A DNA stretch of 54,758 nucleotides from LCIL01 sp041480845 (GCA_041480845.1 JBGPAU010000003.1:1-54758); one strand, 5' to 3'; shown: positions 8,611 to 17,246, numbered from the stretch's first letter. Notes: generated by a model not told the origin, from the letters alone. Program-made: numbers and translations.

Positions 8611-10782
8611 ATGGCAGAAGTAGCAAAGAAAAAGGCAGCGATAGTAATGACGGCGACAAAGGACCGTAATGTCTCCTATGAAAAGATCCGAAATATAGGT
8701 ATTATTGCCCATATCGATGCCGGGAAAACCACGACTACCGAGAGGATTCTTTTCGAAACCGGCAGGACTTACAAAATCGGTTCGGTTGATGAAGGAACTA
8801 CTGTTACCGACTGGATGGCCCAGGAGCGCGAGCGCGGGATTACAATTGTTTCCGCTGCAATCACAACCTTCTGGGATCTGAAGAAAAGTAGTTCAGTCGA
8901 GGCAGGACACTACAGAATTAATATCATTGATACACCCGGTCATATTGATTTTACAGCCGAAGTTGAACGTTCTTTGAGGGTCCTGGACGGGGCTCTCATG
9001 GTTTTTGATGGCCGTACCGGAGTTGAATCCCAATCGGAAACCGTTTGGAGACAGGCCGATAGATATAATGTCCCCCGAATCTGCGTTTTAAATAAATTAA
9101 ACCTAATCGGTGCCGATTTTGAGGGTTCAATAAAATCAATCCGTGAAAGACTGGGTGCAAACGCGGCTCCAATAATAGTTCCTATCGGCCAGGAACATGA
9201 ACATAGAGGTGTGGTCGATTTAATTAAAATGAGGGCTTTCACTTATAAAGCAGTTGAGGATCACGAATTAACCGAGGGAGAAATTCCGGCGGAGGTTGCC
9301 GAAAGCGTCAAAAAATATAGAAGAGAACTTCTGGAAAGAGCCGCCGAGTTTGACGACGAAGCCCTGAATATGTTCCTTGAGGGCAAAGATCTTGACGAAA
9401 TAACTCTTAAAAGAGCGATACGCAAAGGGGTTATTTCAGGAAAGTTTTTCCCGATTTTTGGCGGGGACAACAGAACCGCCGAAAGCCAATTACTCTTGGA
9501 TGGAGTTGTAGAGTTTTTGCCATCCCCCCTGGATCTTCCTCCTGTTGAAGGAATTGATCCTAAAACCGGTGAAAAAGCTACCCGCGAGAGGAAAAATGAG
9601 GCTCCGTTTTCCGGTCTTGCCTTTAAAGTCATGACGGATTCCCATGTGGGCCGGCTTGTTTATGTCAGAATTTATTCCGGAACTCTTTCCGCGGGGCAAC
9701 AGGTTTATAACTCCTCGGAGCGAAAACCGGAAAGAATCGGAAAGCTGGTACTTCTCCACGCGGACCAGCGGGAACTTATCGAAACCGCTTATGCCGGAGA
9801 AATCGTGGCTGTTGTCGGAATAAAAGATACAACCACAGGCAATACATTATGTGATTTGGGTCATCCTATTGTTCTTGAATCCATTAATTTCCCCGAGCCT
9901 GTTATTTCACTGGCAATCGAACCCGCCACAAAAAGCGACCAGGAAAAAATGGGCTTGGCTTTAAGTAAGCTTTCCGACGAAGACCCGACCTTCAGAATCA
10001 AAAGCAATCCCGAAACGGGACAAACCATCATTTCCGGAATGGGTGAACTTCAGCTTGAAGTTCTGGTAGATCGGATGAAGAGGGAATTTAACGTTTTGGC
10101 CACAACCGGCGCACCCCAGGTTGCTTATAAAGAAACCGTTAAGAAAATCGGCGAAGGCGAAGGCAAATATATCCGCCAAACCGGAGGCCGCGGGCAGTAT
10201 GGTCATTGTCTTATTCGTCTTGAACCCATGGGTAGGGGTGAAGGTTTTGAATTTAAGAGTGAAATTAAGGGTGGCGCAATTCCCAATGAATATATTTCCC
10301 CAATTGAAAAAGGTATCAAAGAAAAAATGGAGAATGGAGTTATGGCTGGTTTTCCCATGGTTGATATGAAAGCTGTCGTTTTTGACGGAAGTTTCCATGA
10401 AGTCGACTCTTCGGAAATTGCCTTTAAGATTGCCGGCTCCATGGCACTGGAGGATGCATTTAAAAAATCTGATCCGATTCTTTTGGAGCCTATTATGAAA
10501 GTCGAAGTTTCCACTCCCGATGAATTTATGGGAGATGTTATTGGCGACCTTTCTTCAAAACGCGCCCAAGTTTCCGGAACCGAAAAAAGAGGGCTTATGA
10601 CCATAATCAATGCACAGGCACCTTTGGCCGAACTTTCGGGTTACGCAACCATACTTAGGTCACTAACCCAAGGTAGGGCCAGTTACTATATGGAGCCAAG
10701 TCACTACGAAGAAGTACCAAGAAATATTTCTGAAGCAATCGTGGCTAAAGCCGGTAAAGTTACAATGGCGCGGGGCAATTAA
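8611..10782 (+). CDS. fusA: Elongation factor G
   Basis: Translocation GTPase, 723 residues. The G1 loop AHIDAGKTT is at about residues 33-41, followed by the switch region ERGITI, DTPGHIDF (G3) and NKLN (G4, normally NKMD, so slightly divergent). The later domains are complete, with GMGELQLEV and the domain IV segment TGGRGQYGH, and the protein ends in the usual C-terminal fold. The first 20 residues are a lysine-rich extension before the family start. It has its own promoter and leader hairpin and is followed by tuf, which also has its own promoter. Confidence 0.97.
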   Translation: MAEVAKKKAAIVMTATKDRNVSYEKIRNIGIIAHIDAGKTTTTERILFETGRTYKIGSVDEGTTVTDWMAQERERGITIVSAAITTFWDLKKSSSVEAGHYRINIIDTPGHIDFTAEVERSLRVLDGALMVFDGRTGVESQSETVWRQADRYNVPRICVLNKLNLIGADFEGSIKSIRERLGANAAPIIVPIGQEHEHRGVVDLIKMRAFTYKAVEDHELTEGEIPAEVAESVKKYRRELLERAAEFDDEALNMFLEGKDLDEITLKRAIRKGVISGKFFPIFGGDNRTAESQLLLDGVVEFLPSPLDLPPVEGIDPKTGEKATRERKNEAPFSGLAFKVMTDSHVGRLVYVRIYSGTLSAGQQVYNSSERKPERIGKLVLLHADQRELIETAYAGEIVAVVGIKDTTTGNTLCDLGHPIVLESINFPEPVISLAIEPATKSDQEKMGLALSKLSDEDPTFRIKSNPETGQTIISGMGELQLEVLVDRMKREFNVLATTGAPQVAYKETVKKIGEGEGKYIRQTGGRGQYGHCLIRLEPMGRGEGFEFKSEIKGGAIPNEYISPIEKGIKEKMENGVMAGFPMVDMKAVVFDGSFHEVDSSEIAFKIAGSMALEDAFKKSDPILLEPIMKVEVSTPDEFMGDVIGDLSSKRAQVSGTEKRGLMTIINAQAPLAELSGYATILRSLTQGRASYYMEPSHYEEVPRNISEAIVAKAGKVTMARGN

Positions 10783-10785
10783 CCC

Positions 10786-10815
10786 TTGACTTGCCTAGCT
10801 AGCCTCGATTATAAT
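10786..10815 (+). promoter_or_regulatory. tuf promoter
   Basis: TTGACT (10786-10791), 18-base spacer, perfect TATAAT (10810-10815). The tuf ATG is only ten bases past the -10 box, so the mRNA would carry about four untranslated bases. It lies right after the fusA stop. Confidence 0.8.
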
Positions 10816-10825
10816 TAGCACTTGT

Positions 10826-12019
10826 ATGGCAGGAGAAGCTAAGAAAAAATACGAAAGAACAAAGCCGCATGTAAATATCGGCACTATCGGTCATGTAGAC
10901 CACGGTAAAACCACCCTCACTTCGGCCATCACCATGGTTTTGGCCAAAAAAGGTTTGGCCGTAGCCAAGAAATATGAAGATATAGATAGCGCCCCGGAAG
11001 AAAGAGAACGCGGAGTCACAATCAATCTTTCCCACCAGGAATACGAAACAGAAAAACGCCACTATGCCCACATTGATGCTCCGGGCCACGCAGATTACAT
11101 CAAAAACATGATCACAGGCGCAGCTCAGATGGACGGCGCTATTTTGGTTGTTTCCGCTGCCGACGGGCCCATGCCTCAAACCAGAGAGCACGTTATTTTG
11201 GCCAAGCAGGTTAACGTTCCGGCAATTGTAGTTTTTCTCAACAAGGTCGACATGGTTGACGACAAAGAGCTAATCGATTTGGTTGAAGCTGACGTGCGGG
11301 AGCTTCTTAAGAAATACGGTTATCCGGGAGATGAAGTGCCGGTCATTAGGGGAAGCGCCTTGAAGGCTGTTGAGGGAGATGCCGAGGCAGAAAAGCAGAT
11401 ACAGGCCTTAATGGACGCGGTTGACAAATACATCCCGGATCCCGTGCGTGAAATCGACAAACCTTTCCTGATGGCAATAGAGGACGTCTTTACTATTCAA
11501 GGCCGCGGCACGGTCGTTACAGGCCGTGTGGATCGAGGTAAGATCAAGGTTAACGAAGAAGTAGAAATTGTAGGACTTAAGGCTACCCAAAAGACGGTTG
11601 TTACCGGACTTGAGATGTTTAGAAAAACTCTGGATGAGGCCATGGCCGGAGATAATATCGGAGTACTTCTTAGGGGAATTGAAAAAGACCAGGTTGAGCG
11701 CGGGCAAGTTCTGGCCAAACCCGGTTCCTTAACTCCTCATACTGAATTTGAGGCAGAAGTTTATATCTTGAGCAAAGAGGAAGGCGGACGCCATACACCG
11801 TTCTTCACAGGCTACAAGCCGCAATTCTATATTAAGACAGCTGATATTACCGGTGAGGCTACTTTACCCACCGGAATTGAAATGGTTATGCCCGGCGATA
11901 ACGCCAAGATGAAGATCAAGCTTATTTCTCCGGTAGCCATGGAGGAAGGATTCAGGTTCGCAATCCGTGAAGGCGGACATACAGTAGGCGACGGTGTAAT
12001 AACCAAGATAATCGCTTAA
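10826..12019 (+). CDS. tuf: Elongation factor Tu
   Basis: Delivers aminoacyl-tRNA to the ribosome; 397 residues, standard length. G1 GHVDHGKTT (about 22-30), switch I RGVTINLSH, G3 DAPGHADY (usually DCPGHADY, so the cysteine is an alanine) and NKVDM are visible. Domains 2 and 3 are complete, ending GGHTVGDGVITKIIA. The consensus promoter ten bases upstream suggests strong, nearly leaderless expression. rpsJ follows after 17 bases and is probably cotranscribed. Confidence 0.98.
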   Translation: MAGEAKKKYERTKPHVNIGTIGHVDHGKTTLTSAITMVLAKKGLAVAKKYEDIDSAPEERERGVTINLSHQEYETEKRHYAHIDAPGHADYIKNMITGAAQMDGAILVVSAADGPMPQTREHVILAKQVNVPAIVVFLNKVDMVDDKELIDLVEADVRELLKKYGYPGDEVPVIRGSALKAVEGDAEAEKQIQALMDAVDKYIPDPVREIDKPFLMAIEDVFTIQGRGTVVTGRVDRGKIKVNEEVEIVGLKATQKTVVTGLEMFRKTLDEAMAGDNIGVLLRGIEKDQVERGQVLAKPGSLTPHTEFEAEVYILSKEEGGRHTPFFTGYKPQFYIKTADITGEATLPTGIEMVMPGDNAKMKIKLISPVAMEEGFRFAIREGGHTVGDGVITKIIA

Positions 12020-12036
12020 AGCACATTAAACCCTAG

Positions 12037-12345
12037 ATGGCAAGCTCAAGACTTAGAGTAAAACTCAAAAGTTACGATCATCGAGTCTTAGACGAGGCGG
12101 CAGCAAAGATAATAGATACCGCTTTAGCTACTGGTGCGAAAATAATCGGTCCCATACCTCTCCCCACCGCCAGGACCATGATGGCCATCAAGGAATCTCC
12201 ATTTACAGATAAAGATGCACAAGAACACTACGAAATTTTGGTGCACAAAAGATTGATTGATATAATCGATCCCTCCCCCCGAACCGTTGATTCCCTCGGC
12301 AATCTTGATTTGCCGGCAGGAGTTTCTATTGAGATCAAGATGTAA
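12037..12345 (+). CDS. rpsJ: Small ribosomal subunit protein uS10
   Basis: S10, 102 residues, with the family core LKSYDHRVLDEAA, GPIPLPT and HKRLIDIIDPSPRTVDSL. It normally heads the S10 operon with rplC next. Here it is attached to the tuf transcript, and its last 11 bases overlap the end of an opposing epimerase gene. The remaining S10 genes resume 3.2 kb downstream from a new promoter. Confidence 0.97.
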   Translation: MASSRLRVKLKSYDHRVLDEAAAKIIDTALATGAKIIGPIPLPTARTMMAIKESPFTDKDAQEHYEILVHKRLIDIIDPSPRTVDSLGNLDLPAGVSIEIKM

Positions 12346-13219
12346 ATTTAGCTCCTCTAGTATTTTCCTTGCACCAAAGGGGACTATCCACAACAATTGA
12401 AGCTCTCCAAAAATAGTTATAAATATAGGTGGGCAAAAAGGGTTCAAAATACTTCAGATATGGCCTTAACAACCTGGCCAAATTCCAGACAAACTCCGGA
12501 ACTTTAATTTGATTGTAATTTTTTCCTTTCCCGGTTCTAATTTTTTCAAAAATTTCTGCCAGGGTTAAATTTTGGGCAGCAATTGAAATTATTTTTGGTT
12601 TTTGGGGAGCGGATGAAGAAGTTTTTACAATGAATTTAGCCGCATCCTCGACGTTTATTAAAGCCACTTTTCCGGGCCAATTTAGCCTCGAAAATAGCGA
12701 ATTTGCATCGACTAATTTTCTTAAGAAATTTAAGAAACTGTTTTTCCTTGGATTATCTCCCCAGACGGTCGGCAGTCTTATAATCGTCAATCTAAGTTTT
12801 TGCCTTTTGACTGCCGTGAGAAGAATTTTTTCGGCCCTAAGTTTTGTTTTTCCGTATTCATTATTTACCGCCGGTTTTGTCTTTTGATCTATAGGTTTTT
12901 GACAATCGCGTCTATCCGAAAAGATTGCCTGAGAACTTGTAAAAACAAAATGTGTTTTAGGGCCGATATCTTTAAGATTTTTAATTAAATTTTTGGTTCC
13001 GATATCATTACACCTCTGATCATTTTTTGAAGTATCTGTTGCTGCCGCCAAATGGATAATAAGCCTGGGATTACCCGGAATTTTGTCGAGATTTTTTCCT
13101 GTCACCAAATCGAATTTCCCCTCATTTAAATAAAATATTTCCTCGTTTCTATATTTTTTCTTGATTTGTGGGACAAGGTGACTCCCAATAAACCCGTCAC
13201 TGCCTGTCATTATTATCAT
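12335..13219 (-). CDS. NAD-dependent epimerase/dehydratase (extended SDR)
   Basis: A 294-residue sugar-nucleotide-modifying Rossmann enzyme. The nucleotide-binding glycine motif TGSDGFIGSH is at the N-terminus. The catalytic serines of TSSQA and the YGKTK motif (Tyr and Lys two signature positions of SDR enzymes) follow. PTVWGDNPRKNSF corresponds to the usual region after the active site. The substrate cannot be told from sequence. The start is ATG 13219 or the in-frame ATG at 13210; the first fits a -10 box eight bases upstream. It is divergent from the membrane protein at 13242 with 22 bases between them, and overlaps rpsJ at its 3' end. Probably part of surface-glycan synthesis with its two neighbours (inference). 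Confidence 0.88.
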   Translation of the reverse strand: MIIMTGSDGFIGSHLVPQIKKKYRNEEIFYLNEGKFDLVTGKNLDKIPGNPRLIIHLAAATDTSKNDQRCNDIGTKNLIKNLKDIGPKTHFVFTSSQAIFSDRRDCQKPIDQKTKPAVNNEYGKTKLRAEKILLTAVKRQKLRLTIIRLPTVWGDNPRKNSFLNFLRKLVDANSLFSRLNWPGKVALINVEDAAKFIVKTSSSAPQKPKIISIAAQNLTLAEIFEKIRTGKGKNYNQIKVPEFVWNLARLLRPYLKYFEPFLPTYIYNYFWRASIVVDSPLWCKENTRGAKFTS

Positions 13220-13226
13220 CAGGCTA

Positions 13227-13233
13227 TATAATA
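13227..13233. promoter_or_regulatory. Overlapping divergent -10 boxes
   Basis: On the plus strand TATAAT (13227-13232) lies nine bases before the ATG at 13242. On the minus strand TATTAT (13228-13233) lies eight bases before the ATG at 13219. Both genes of the divergent pair therefore appear to use the same few bases as -10 boxes, so only one direction can open at a time. The -35 regions are weak (CTGTCA at 13204-13209 on the plus strand). Confidence 0.5.
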
Positions 13234-13241
13234 CCCCTAGA

Positions 13242-14219
13242 ATGTGGAAACATAAATGGCTATTGATTACATTAGTTTTGGCCGTATTCCTGGCCTTTTT
13301 CAGATTTAATCACGGGGTAGTACAGCAAGATAATTACATTGGCTATGCCCAATCACTTCCGTCATCGGTTAATAAAATTTCTTTTTTTGATTCGCGCCTT
13401 TTTCCGGGACTGCCGATTTTGATTTCTTTGACCGCCTCCGTTGTAAGAAATTATTACCTTGCGGGTTATTTAATTACTCTTCTTTCTTTTGCAGGTTCCT
13501 ATTTTTTGCTTTACAAAATTACAAACACGGGCTTGAGCATTTTACCTCTCATTTTTCCGCCGATACTTTTTAATTTGGCCTCTATTATCGATACAGAATT
13601 CCCCTTTATTTTCCTGATAATTTTGGGGTACTTTTTTATCAAAAAGGAAAAGTTTGCCTGGGCATTTTTGGCTTTCGGACTTTCGGTTTGGTTCAGGCTT
13701 GCCGGAATAGCGGTAGTGTTTGGCATTTTTATATATTTTCTGATAATGAAAGACCTGAAAAGGTTTATTACCTACATACCATATTTTTTGGTTCCGGTAG
13801 TAATTTTACTTATTTACAATGTTCATTTCTTCGGCGCCAATAACCCCTTTTATCAGCTCACAACTTACGAATCCCTTCACCCGAGGAGAATCAGTATTGG
13901 CGTGGTTCAACTTGGAGAAGACCTGGTCCGGGCCTATCGGTGGGGTTGGTATAGAATCCTCCTCTCAGGATTGGCGTATGTACTTCTTTTTGCTGTTTTG
14001 TGGCTAAAATCGATAAAAATCAGAAGCATTGAGTTTTGGATGATTACCGGAATTTACGTCTTTACTTTGACAGTTAACCTTGTGCCATTTCTAGAAAACC
14101 TCGGCCGTTATCTATGTCCCACAATACCGATTTTCTGGACAATGTTTTATTCCAAGTTCAAAAGTTCAAAAATTTTGTATTTAATGCTGCCTTTATCCGT
14201 CTTTGTAGTCTTGATTTGA
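13242..14219 (+). CDS. Multi-span membrane protein, GT-C glycosyltransferase-like
   Basis: A 325-residue protein with about nine hydrophobic segments. A short N-terminal helix is followed by an extracellular loop with acidic residues (QQDNYIGYAQSL and FFDSRLFPGLP), the arrangement seen in polyprenyl-sugar-using GT-C transferases. No family signature is strong enough for a specific assignment. Its last 73 bases overlap the end of the opposing gene at 14147-15340, which limits where either stop can move. It lies in the sugar island between rpsJ and rplC, so envelope glycan assembly is likely (inference). Confidence 0.7.
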   Translation: MWKHKWLLITLVLAVFLAFFRFNHGVVQQDNYIGYAQSLPSSVNKISFFDSRLFPGLPILISLTASVVRNYYLAGYLITLLSFAGSYFLLYKITNTGLSILPLIFPPILFNLASIIDTEFPFIFLIILGYFFIKKEKFAWAFLAFGLSVWFRLAGIAVVFGIFIYFLIMKDLKRFITYIPYFLVPVVILLIYNVHFFGANNPFYQLTTYESLHPRRISIGVVQLGEDLVRAYRWGWYRILLSGLAYVLLFAVLWLKSIKIRSIEFWMITGIYVFTLTVNLVPFLENLGRYLCPTIPIFWTMFYSKFKSSKILYLMLPLSVFVVLI

Positions 14220-15340
14220 CGAGTGACAAGGTAATAAAAGTTGATTCCCCATAGAATCACTGCTCCATAAAACTGATTTGACAGAATAATTTTCGGATAT
14301 ATGTAATCATATTTAATATTCCAACTCACAAAAATATAGGAAAGTATGAGAAGTCCCAATAGTACGGCATTTTTAGATTTAAGTATGTAGGAAAAAAGAA
14401 CGACAAAAGGAAACATTAACCAAACAAAATGGTGTTGCCAGCTTGTTATGTCGAATAGCAATAGAGTAATTATAAAAAATGAAAGCCCCAGGTTAATCTC
14501 TTTCTTTTTGAACGCCAGGTAGGCAGCAATGGGTACAAGTATCACGGTAACAGCCCTGCTTAAAATGACTCTTACATTAATGTCTGTACTGAGCCTTGAG
14601 ATAAAGCCCAGTGCTCCCTGGTTTTGATAAACATACAAATATGGAGCCGTGAAGCTGGTCATCGGAAGGATTGCCGATTGATACCAGGTAGTCCATATTT
14701 GAGGCGGCCAGAAAATAAGGGAGGCGGCGGTTAGGACTGCTACCATTAGCGTACTTATAAAAACTACCTTCCATGATTTTTTAAGTGCGAACAGTAACAG
14801 GAAAAATGCAAAAATAGGCTTGATAGCGATTGCCGCCCCTATAGATAATCCTGCGACTAGGGAGTTTTTTACCGGCTTGGTCTCCAAGTAAACAGCAAGA
14901 AGCAGCAGAAAAAGCACTATCATGTTAACCTGCCCCATTCCTAAAGAAAATCTTATGGGGAAAGAGGCGAATGAAAGACCTATAAACAAAAGGAAATAAT
15001 ACCAAGGAACTTTTTTCAAGACAATTTTTAATGAAAGGAAAACCGAACCGATAATCGAGGCAAATGAAATGTAGGTAAAGAGAACAAGTGCCATTTGATG
15101 AGAAAGGAAAGCAAAAGGTAGGAAAAAAATTTCGGTGATAGGCGGGTAGGCATTTTGATAGCCTAAGTTTGGATCAAGATATGGCTCTCTGGCAGCGATT
15201 AGATCCTTTGCTGATATCCAAACCTGAGTGAAATCGGGACCAAGTGAGGAATAAATCCAGGGAAGGTTGATCGCGGTGATCCTAATAAAACTGACAAGAA
15301 AAAAGACTACTGCAACGATTTTAATCCAGGACTTTTTCAC
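14147..15340 (-). CDS. GT87-type (DUF2029) membrane glycosyltransferase
   Basis: A 397-residue integral membrane protein with about ten helices. The motifs fit the GT87/DUF2029 group: GPDFTQVWISAKDL in the first external loop, YLDPNLGYQNAYPPI, MGQVNMIV, and GLSIGAAIAIKP. Members transfer sugars, often mannose, from polyprenyl-phosphate donors onto cell-envelope glycans. The start is GTG at 15340, supported by a TAGAAT box with an upstream TG six bases away. The 3' end overlaps the convergent membrane protein by 73 bases. Confidence 0.8.
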   Translation of the reverse strand: MKKSWIKIVAVVFFLVSFIRITAINLPWIYSSLGPDFTQVWISAKDLIAAREPYLDPNLGYQNAYPPITEIFFLPFAFLSHQMALVLFTYISFASIIGSVFLSLKIVLKKVPWYYFLLFIGLSFASFPIRFSLGMGQVNMIVLFLLLLAVYLETKPVKNSLVAGLSIGAAIAIKPIFAFFLLLFALKKSWKVVFISTLMVAVLTAASLIFWPPQIWTTWYQSAILPMTSFTAPYLYVYQNQGALGFISRLSTDINVRVILSRAVTVILVPIAAYLAFKKKEINLGLSFFIITLLLFDITSWQHHFVWLMFPFVVLFSYILKSKNAVLLGLLILSYIFVSWNIKYDYIYPKIILSNQFYGAVILWGINFYYLVTRQIKTTKTDKGSIKYKIFELLNLE

Positions 15341-15346
15341 TTCGGT

Positions 15347-15355
15347 ATTCTAACA
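15347..15355 (-). promoter_or_regulatory. Extended -10 promoter of the GT87 gene
   Basis: On the minus strand TG-T-TAGAAT (TAGAAT at 15347-15352, extended TG at 15354-15355). It ends six bases before the GTG start. There is no convincing -35 box. Confidence 0.5.
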
Positions 15356-15377
15356 CATGGTCGATAGTTACACATGT

Positions 15378-15406
15378 TTGCGAAAAATAATAGCTTCTGT
15401 TATAAT
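15378..15406 (+). promoter_or_regulatory. rplC (S10 operon) promoter
   Basis: TTGCGA (15378-15383), 17-base spacer, perfect TATAAT (15401-15406). The predicted start is near 15413, giving a leader of nearly 140 bases before rplC, the longest readable leader in the window. Confidence 0.8.
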
Positions 15407-15425
15407 TCCCCTCGTAACATGCTGA

Positions 15426-15505
15426 AAGTGGTTATGATAGCCAACCACGATAAATAGTCTTCGGTAGATGCCTCAGGGCGCCTCTCGAAGGCGCTTTATT
15501 TGTTT
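15426..15505 (+). promoter_or_regulatory. Structured rplC leader with terminator-like hairpin
   Basis: Two hairpins lie in the leader. GTGGTT pairs with AACCAC around 15428-15448. Then GCGCCT (15478-15483) pairs with AGGCGC (15489-15494) over a 5-base loop, followed by TTTATTTGTTT. The second has the form of an intrinsic terminator placed before rplC, so transcription of the main ribosomal operon may be controlled by attenuation. The post-hairpin stretch TTTATTTGTT also follows the fusA leader hairpin. Confidence 0.55.
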
Positions 15506-15509
15506 AATG

Positions 15510-15538
15510 TCCTTCGACTCACAGGAGCTCGCTCAGGA
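15510..15538 (+). repeat. Mini-repeat (TCCTTCGACT...TCGCTCAGGA), interrupted copy
   Basis: Reverse-oriented copy of the dispersed repeat whose other orientation reads TCCTGAGCGAAGTCGAAGGA. It is split by nine extra bases (CACAGGAGC). Its AGGA ends 12 bases before the rplC ATG, and AGGAG lies within the insert, so it may supply the ribosome-binding site. Confidence 0.75.
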
Positions 15539-15550
15539 TCCAAAACAAAT

Positions 15551-16345
15551 ATGATTAATACAATATTAGGTTCAAAAGGTGTCAGTTCGCAGACCTTCAT
15601 AGAAGGTTTTAGGATTCCCGTTACAAAAGTAATGGCGGGACCTTGTGTCGTGACACAAATTAAGAAAATGGAGCCGGACGGCTATTGGGCAGTCCAGCTC
15701 GGTTTTTCCTCAAAACGCGCCAAAAATACTTCGAAACCGCTTCAAGGACACCTCAAGAAATCTAAAAACGAAGAACTAAAAACTAATAACTTTCCACGCT
15801 ATATAAGAGAAGTCAGAGTAGATAAAGAGCCGGAAGTTAAGATCGGAGATGAAATAAAAGTCTCCGATATTTTTAAGCCCGGGGATGTTATTGCTGTAAC
15901 CGGAGTCTCGAAAGGCAAGGGTTTTGCCGGAGTAGTTAAAAGGCACCATTTTCATGGAGGACCGAGAACCCACGGACAATCTGATCGTGAGAGAGCTCCC
16001 GGATCAATCGGACAAACCACGACTCCGGGACGTGTTTATAAGGGTAAAAGAATGGCCGGAAGAATGGGTGGCGAGCAAGTTACGGTTAAAAATTTACATA
16101 TAATTTCGGTTAATGCCGAAAGCGGAGAAATTGAAATTTCAGGTCAAGTCCCGGGCAACCCCGGGTCTTTAGTTTCTATTAGGAAAATTAAATCGGGGAG
16201 CCTTAAAGAGCTTGAACATGAGGTAGTTGCGCAGGTAGTCGAGGGTGAGGCTCCAGCCGAACCCGCCTCCGCTGAAGCTACGGCGGGCAAGCCCGCTGAA
16301 GCGCCAAAAGCAGAAGCACCGAAGGTGGAGACGGTTAAAAAATAA
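15551..16345 (+). CDS. rplC: Large ribosomal subunit protein uL3
   Basis: L3, 264 residues from the ATG at 15551 (MINTILGSKG); the longer frame upstream reads through the leader repeat and is not used. The core VSKGKGFAGVVKRHHFHGGP, DRERAPGSIGQ and GKRMAGRMGGE is canonical. Two parts look foreign to the family: a Lys/Asn/Thr-rich stretch (SKNEELKTNNF) in the loop near residue 75, and an Ala/Glu/Pro-rich C-terminal tail of about 30 residues (PASAEATAGKPAEAPKAEAP). The DNA for that tail contains a GC-rich repeat with a perfect GCGGGC-AA-GCCCGC hairpin. It heads rplC-rplD-rplW-rplB. Confidence 0.96.
   Translation: MINTILGSKGVSSQTFIEGFRIPVTKVMAGPCVVTQIKKMEPDGYWAVQLGFSSKRAKNTSKPLQGHLKKSKNEELKTNNFPRYIREVRVDKEPEVKIGDEIKVSDIFKPGDVIAVTGVSKGKGFAGVVKRHHFHGGPRTHGQSDRERAPGSIGQTTTPGRVYKGKRMAGRMGGEQVTVKNLHIISVNAESGEIEISGQVPGNPGSLVSIRKIKSGSLKELEHEVVAQVVEGEAPAEPASAEATAGKPAEAPKAEAPKVETVKK
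16266..16296 (+). repeat. GC-rich mini-repeat inside rplC tail
   Basis: The segment beginning CCTCCGCTGAAGC and ending with the hairpin GCGGGC-AA-GCCCGC (16283-16296) is much more GC-rich than the flanking gene. It encodes ASAEATAGKPA. From memory, similar Ser-Ala-Glu-Ala-Thr stretches recur in unrelated CPR proteins, which suggests a mobile or dispersed repeat read as coding sequence. Confidence 0.5.
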
Positions 16346-16350
16346 AAAAT

Positions 16351-16974
16351 ATGATCAAAGTACAGAAATTTACATCTATAGGAACAAAAACAGGGGAAGA
16401 ATCTCTTCCCAAAGAGTTTGACCAAAAAGTCAACATGGCCCTTTTGGCTCAGGCGGTACATGTTTTTGAAGAAAGGGCTCATGTGGGCTTAAGAAAGACC
16501 AAAACCAGAGCCGAGGTTAATAGGACAACCAAAAAAATTTATAAACAAAAAGGAACAGGCGGAGCCCGTCACGGAAGTAGGCGTGCCAATGTATTCGTTG
16601 GCGGGGGAGTTGCGCTTGGACCAAGGCCGGTCAGAAGGATATTAAACCTATCGGGTAAAATGAAGGCCCGCGCCAGACTTTTAGCTTATTCTCTAAAAGC
16701 CGGTGACGGACAATTGATAATGGTTTCGGGTCTTTCTAAAATTGAAAAAACCAAATCGGCTTCGGAGCTGATCACGGCTCTGATAAAGGCAACCGGTGCG
16801 AAAAGATTTACTTTAGTTCTTTCCGAAGGGGCAAAGACGGCTGTAAAATTTTTCAGAAATCTTTCCGCGGCAAATGCAATTTTTTGGAAAGACGCAAATG
16901 CATACGATATTTTTGACGGCGGAATGATAGTTCTCGATTCAGAAATTTTTCCCAAAAAGACTAAAACAAAATGA
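16351..16974 (+). CDS. rplD: Large ribosomal subunit protein uL4
   Basis: L4, 207 residues. The conserved loop KIYKQKGTGGARHGSRRANVFVGGGVALGPRP lines the exit tunnel and is intact; the C-terminal Rossmann-like part follows. In many bacteria L4 also represses its own operon through the leader, which makes the structured rplC leader upstream of interest. It overlaps rplW by four bases (ATGA). Confidence 0.96.
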   Translation: MIKVQKFTSIGTKTGEESLPKEFDQKVNMALLAQAVHVFEERAHVGLRKTKTRAEVNRTTKKIYKQKGTGGARHGSRRANVFVGGGVALGPRPVRRILNLSGKMKARARLLAYSLKAGDGQLIMVSGLSKIEKTKSASELITALIKATGAKRFTLVLSEGAKTAVKFFRNLSAANAIFWKDANAYDIFDGGMIVLDSEIFPKKTKTK

Positions 16975-17246
16975 TTACACCTATATTTACAGAAAAAAGT
17001 CTGAAAGCAGCCAAATTCGGCAACTACACGTTCCGAGTCGAGCCTAGAATGGATAAAAAGAGGATCGCGGCGGAAATTGCCAAAATCTTTGGCGTTACGG
17101 TGGTTCGGGTAAGAACAATAAAGACAGGTGGAGAAAAAGGCAGAAATGCCAGAGGTAAGAATTTCTCGGTAAAAGCCGGTAAAAAAGCGATAGTGACACT
17201 TAAAGAAGGAGACAAAATGGATATTTTCGAGGAGGGTAAAAAGTGA
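16971..17246 (+). CDS. rplW: Large ribosomal subunit protein uL23
   Basis: L23, 91 residues, docking site near the tunnel exit. The N-terminal PIFTEKSLKAAKFGNYTF and the basic loop GGEKGRNARGKNFS are typical. It overlaps its neighbours on both sides by four bases, consistent with coupled translation. Confidence 0.95.
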   Translation: MITPIFTEKSLKAAKFGNYTFRVEPRMDKKRIAAEIAKIFGVTVVRVRTIKTGGEKGRNARGKNFSVKAGKKAIVTLKEGDKMDIFEEGKK

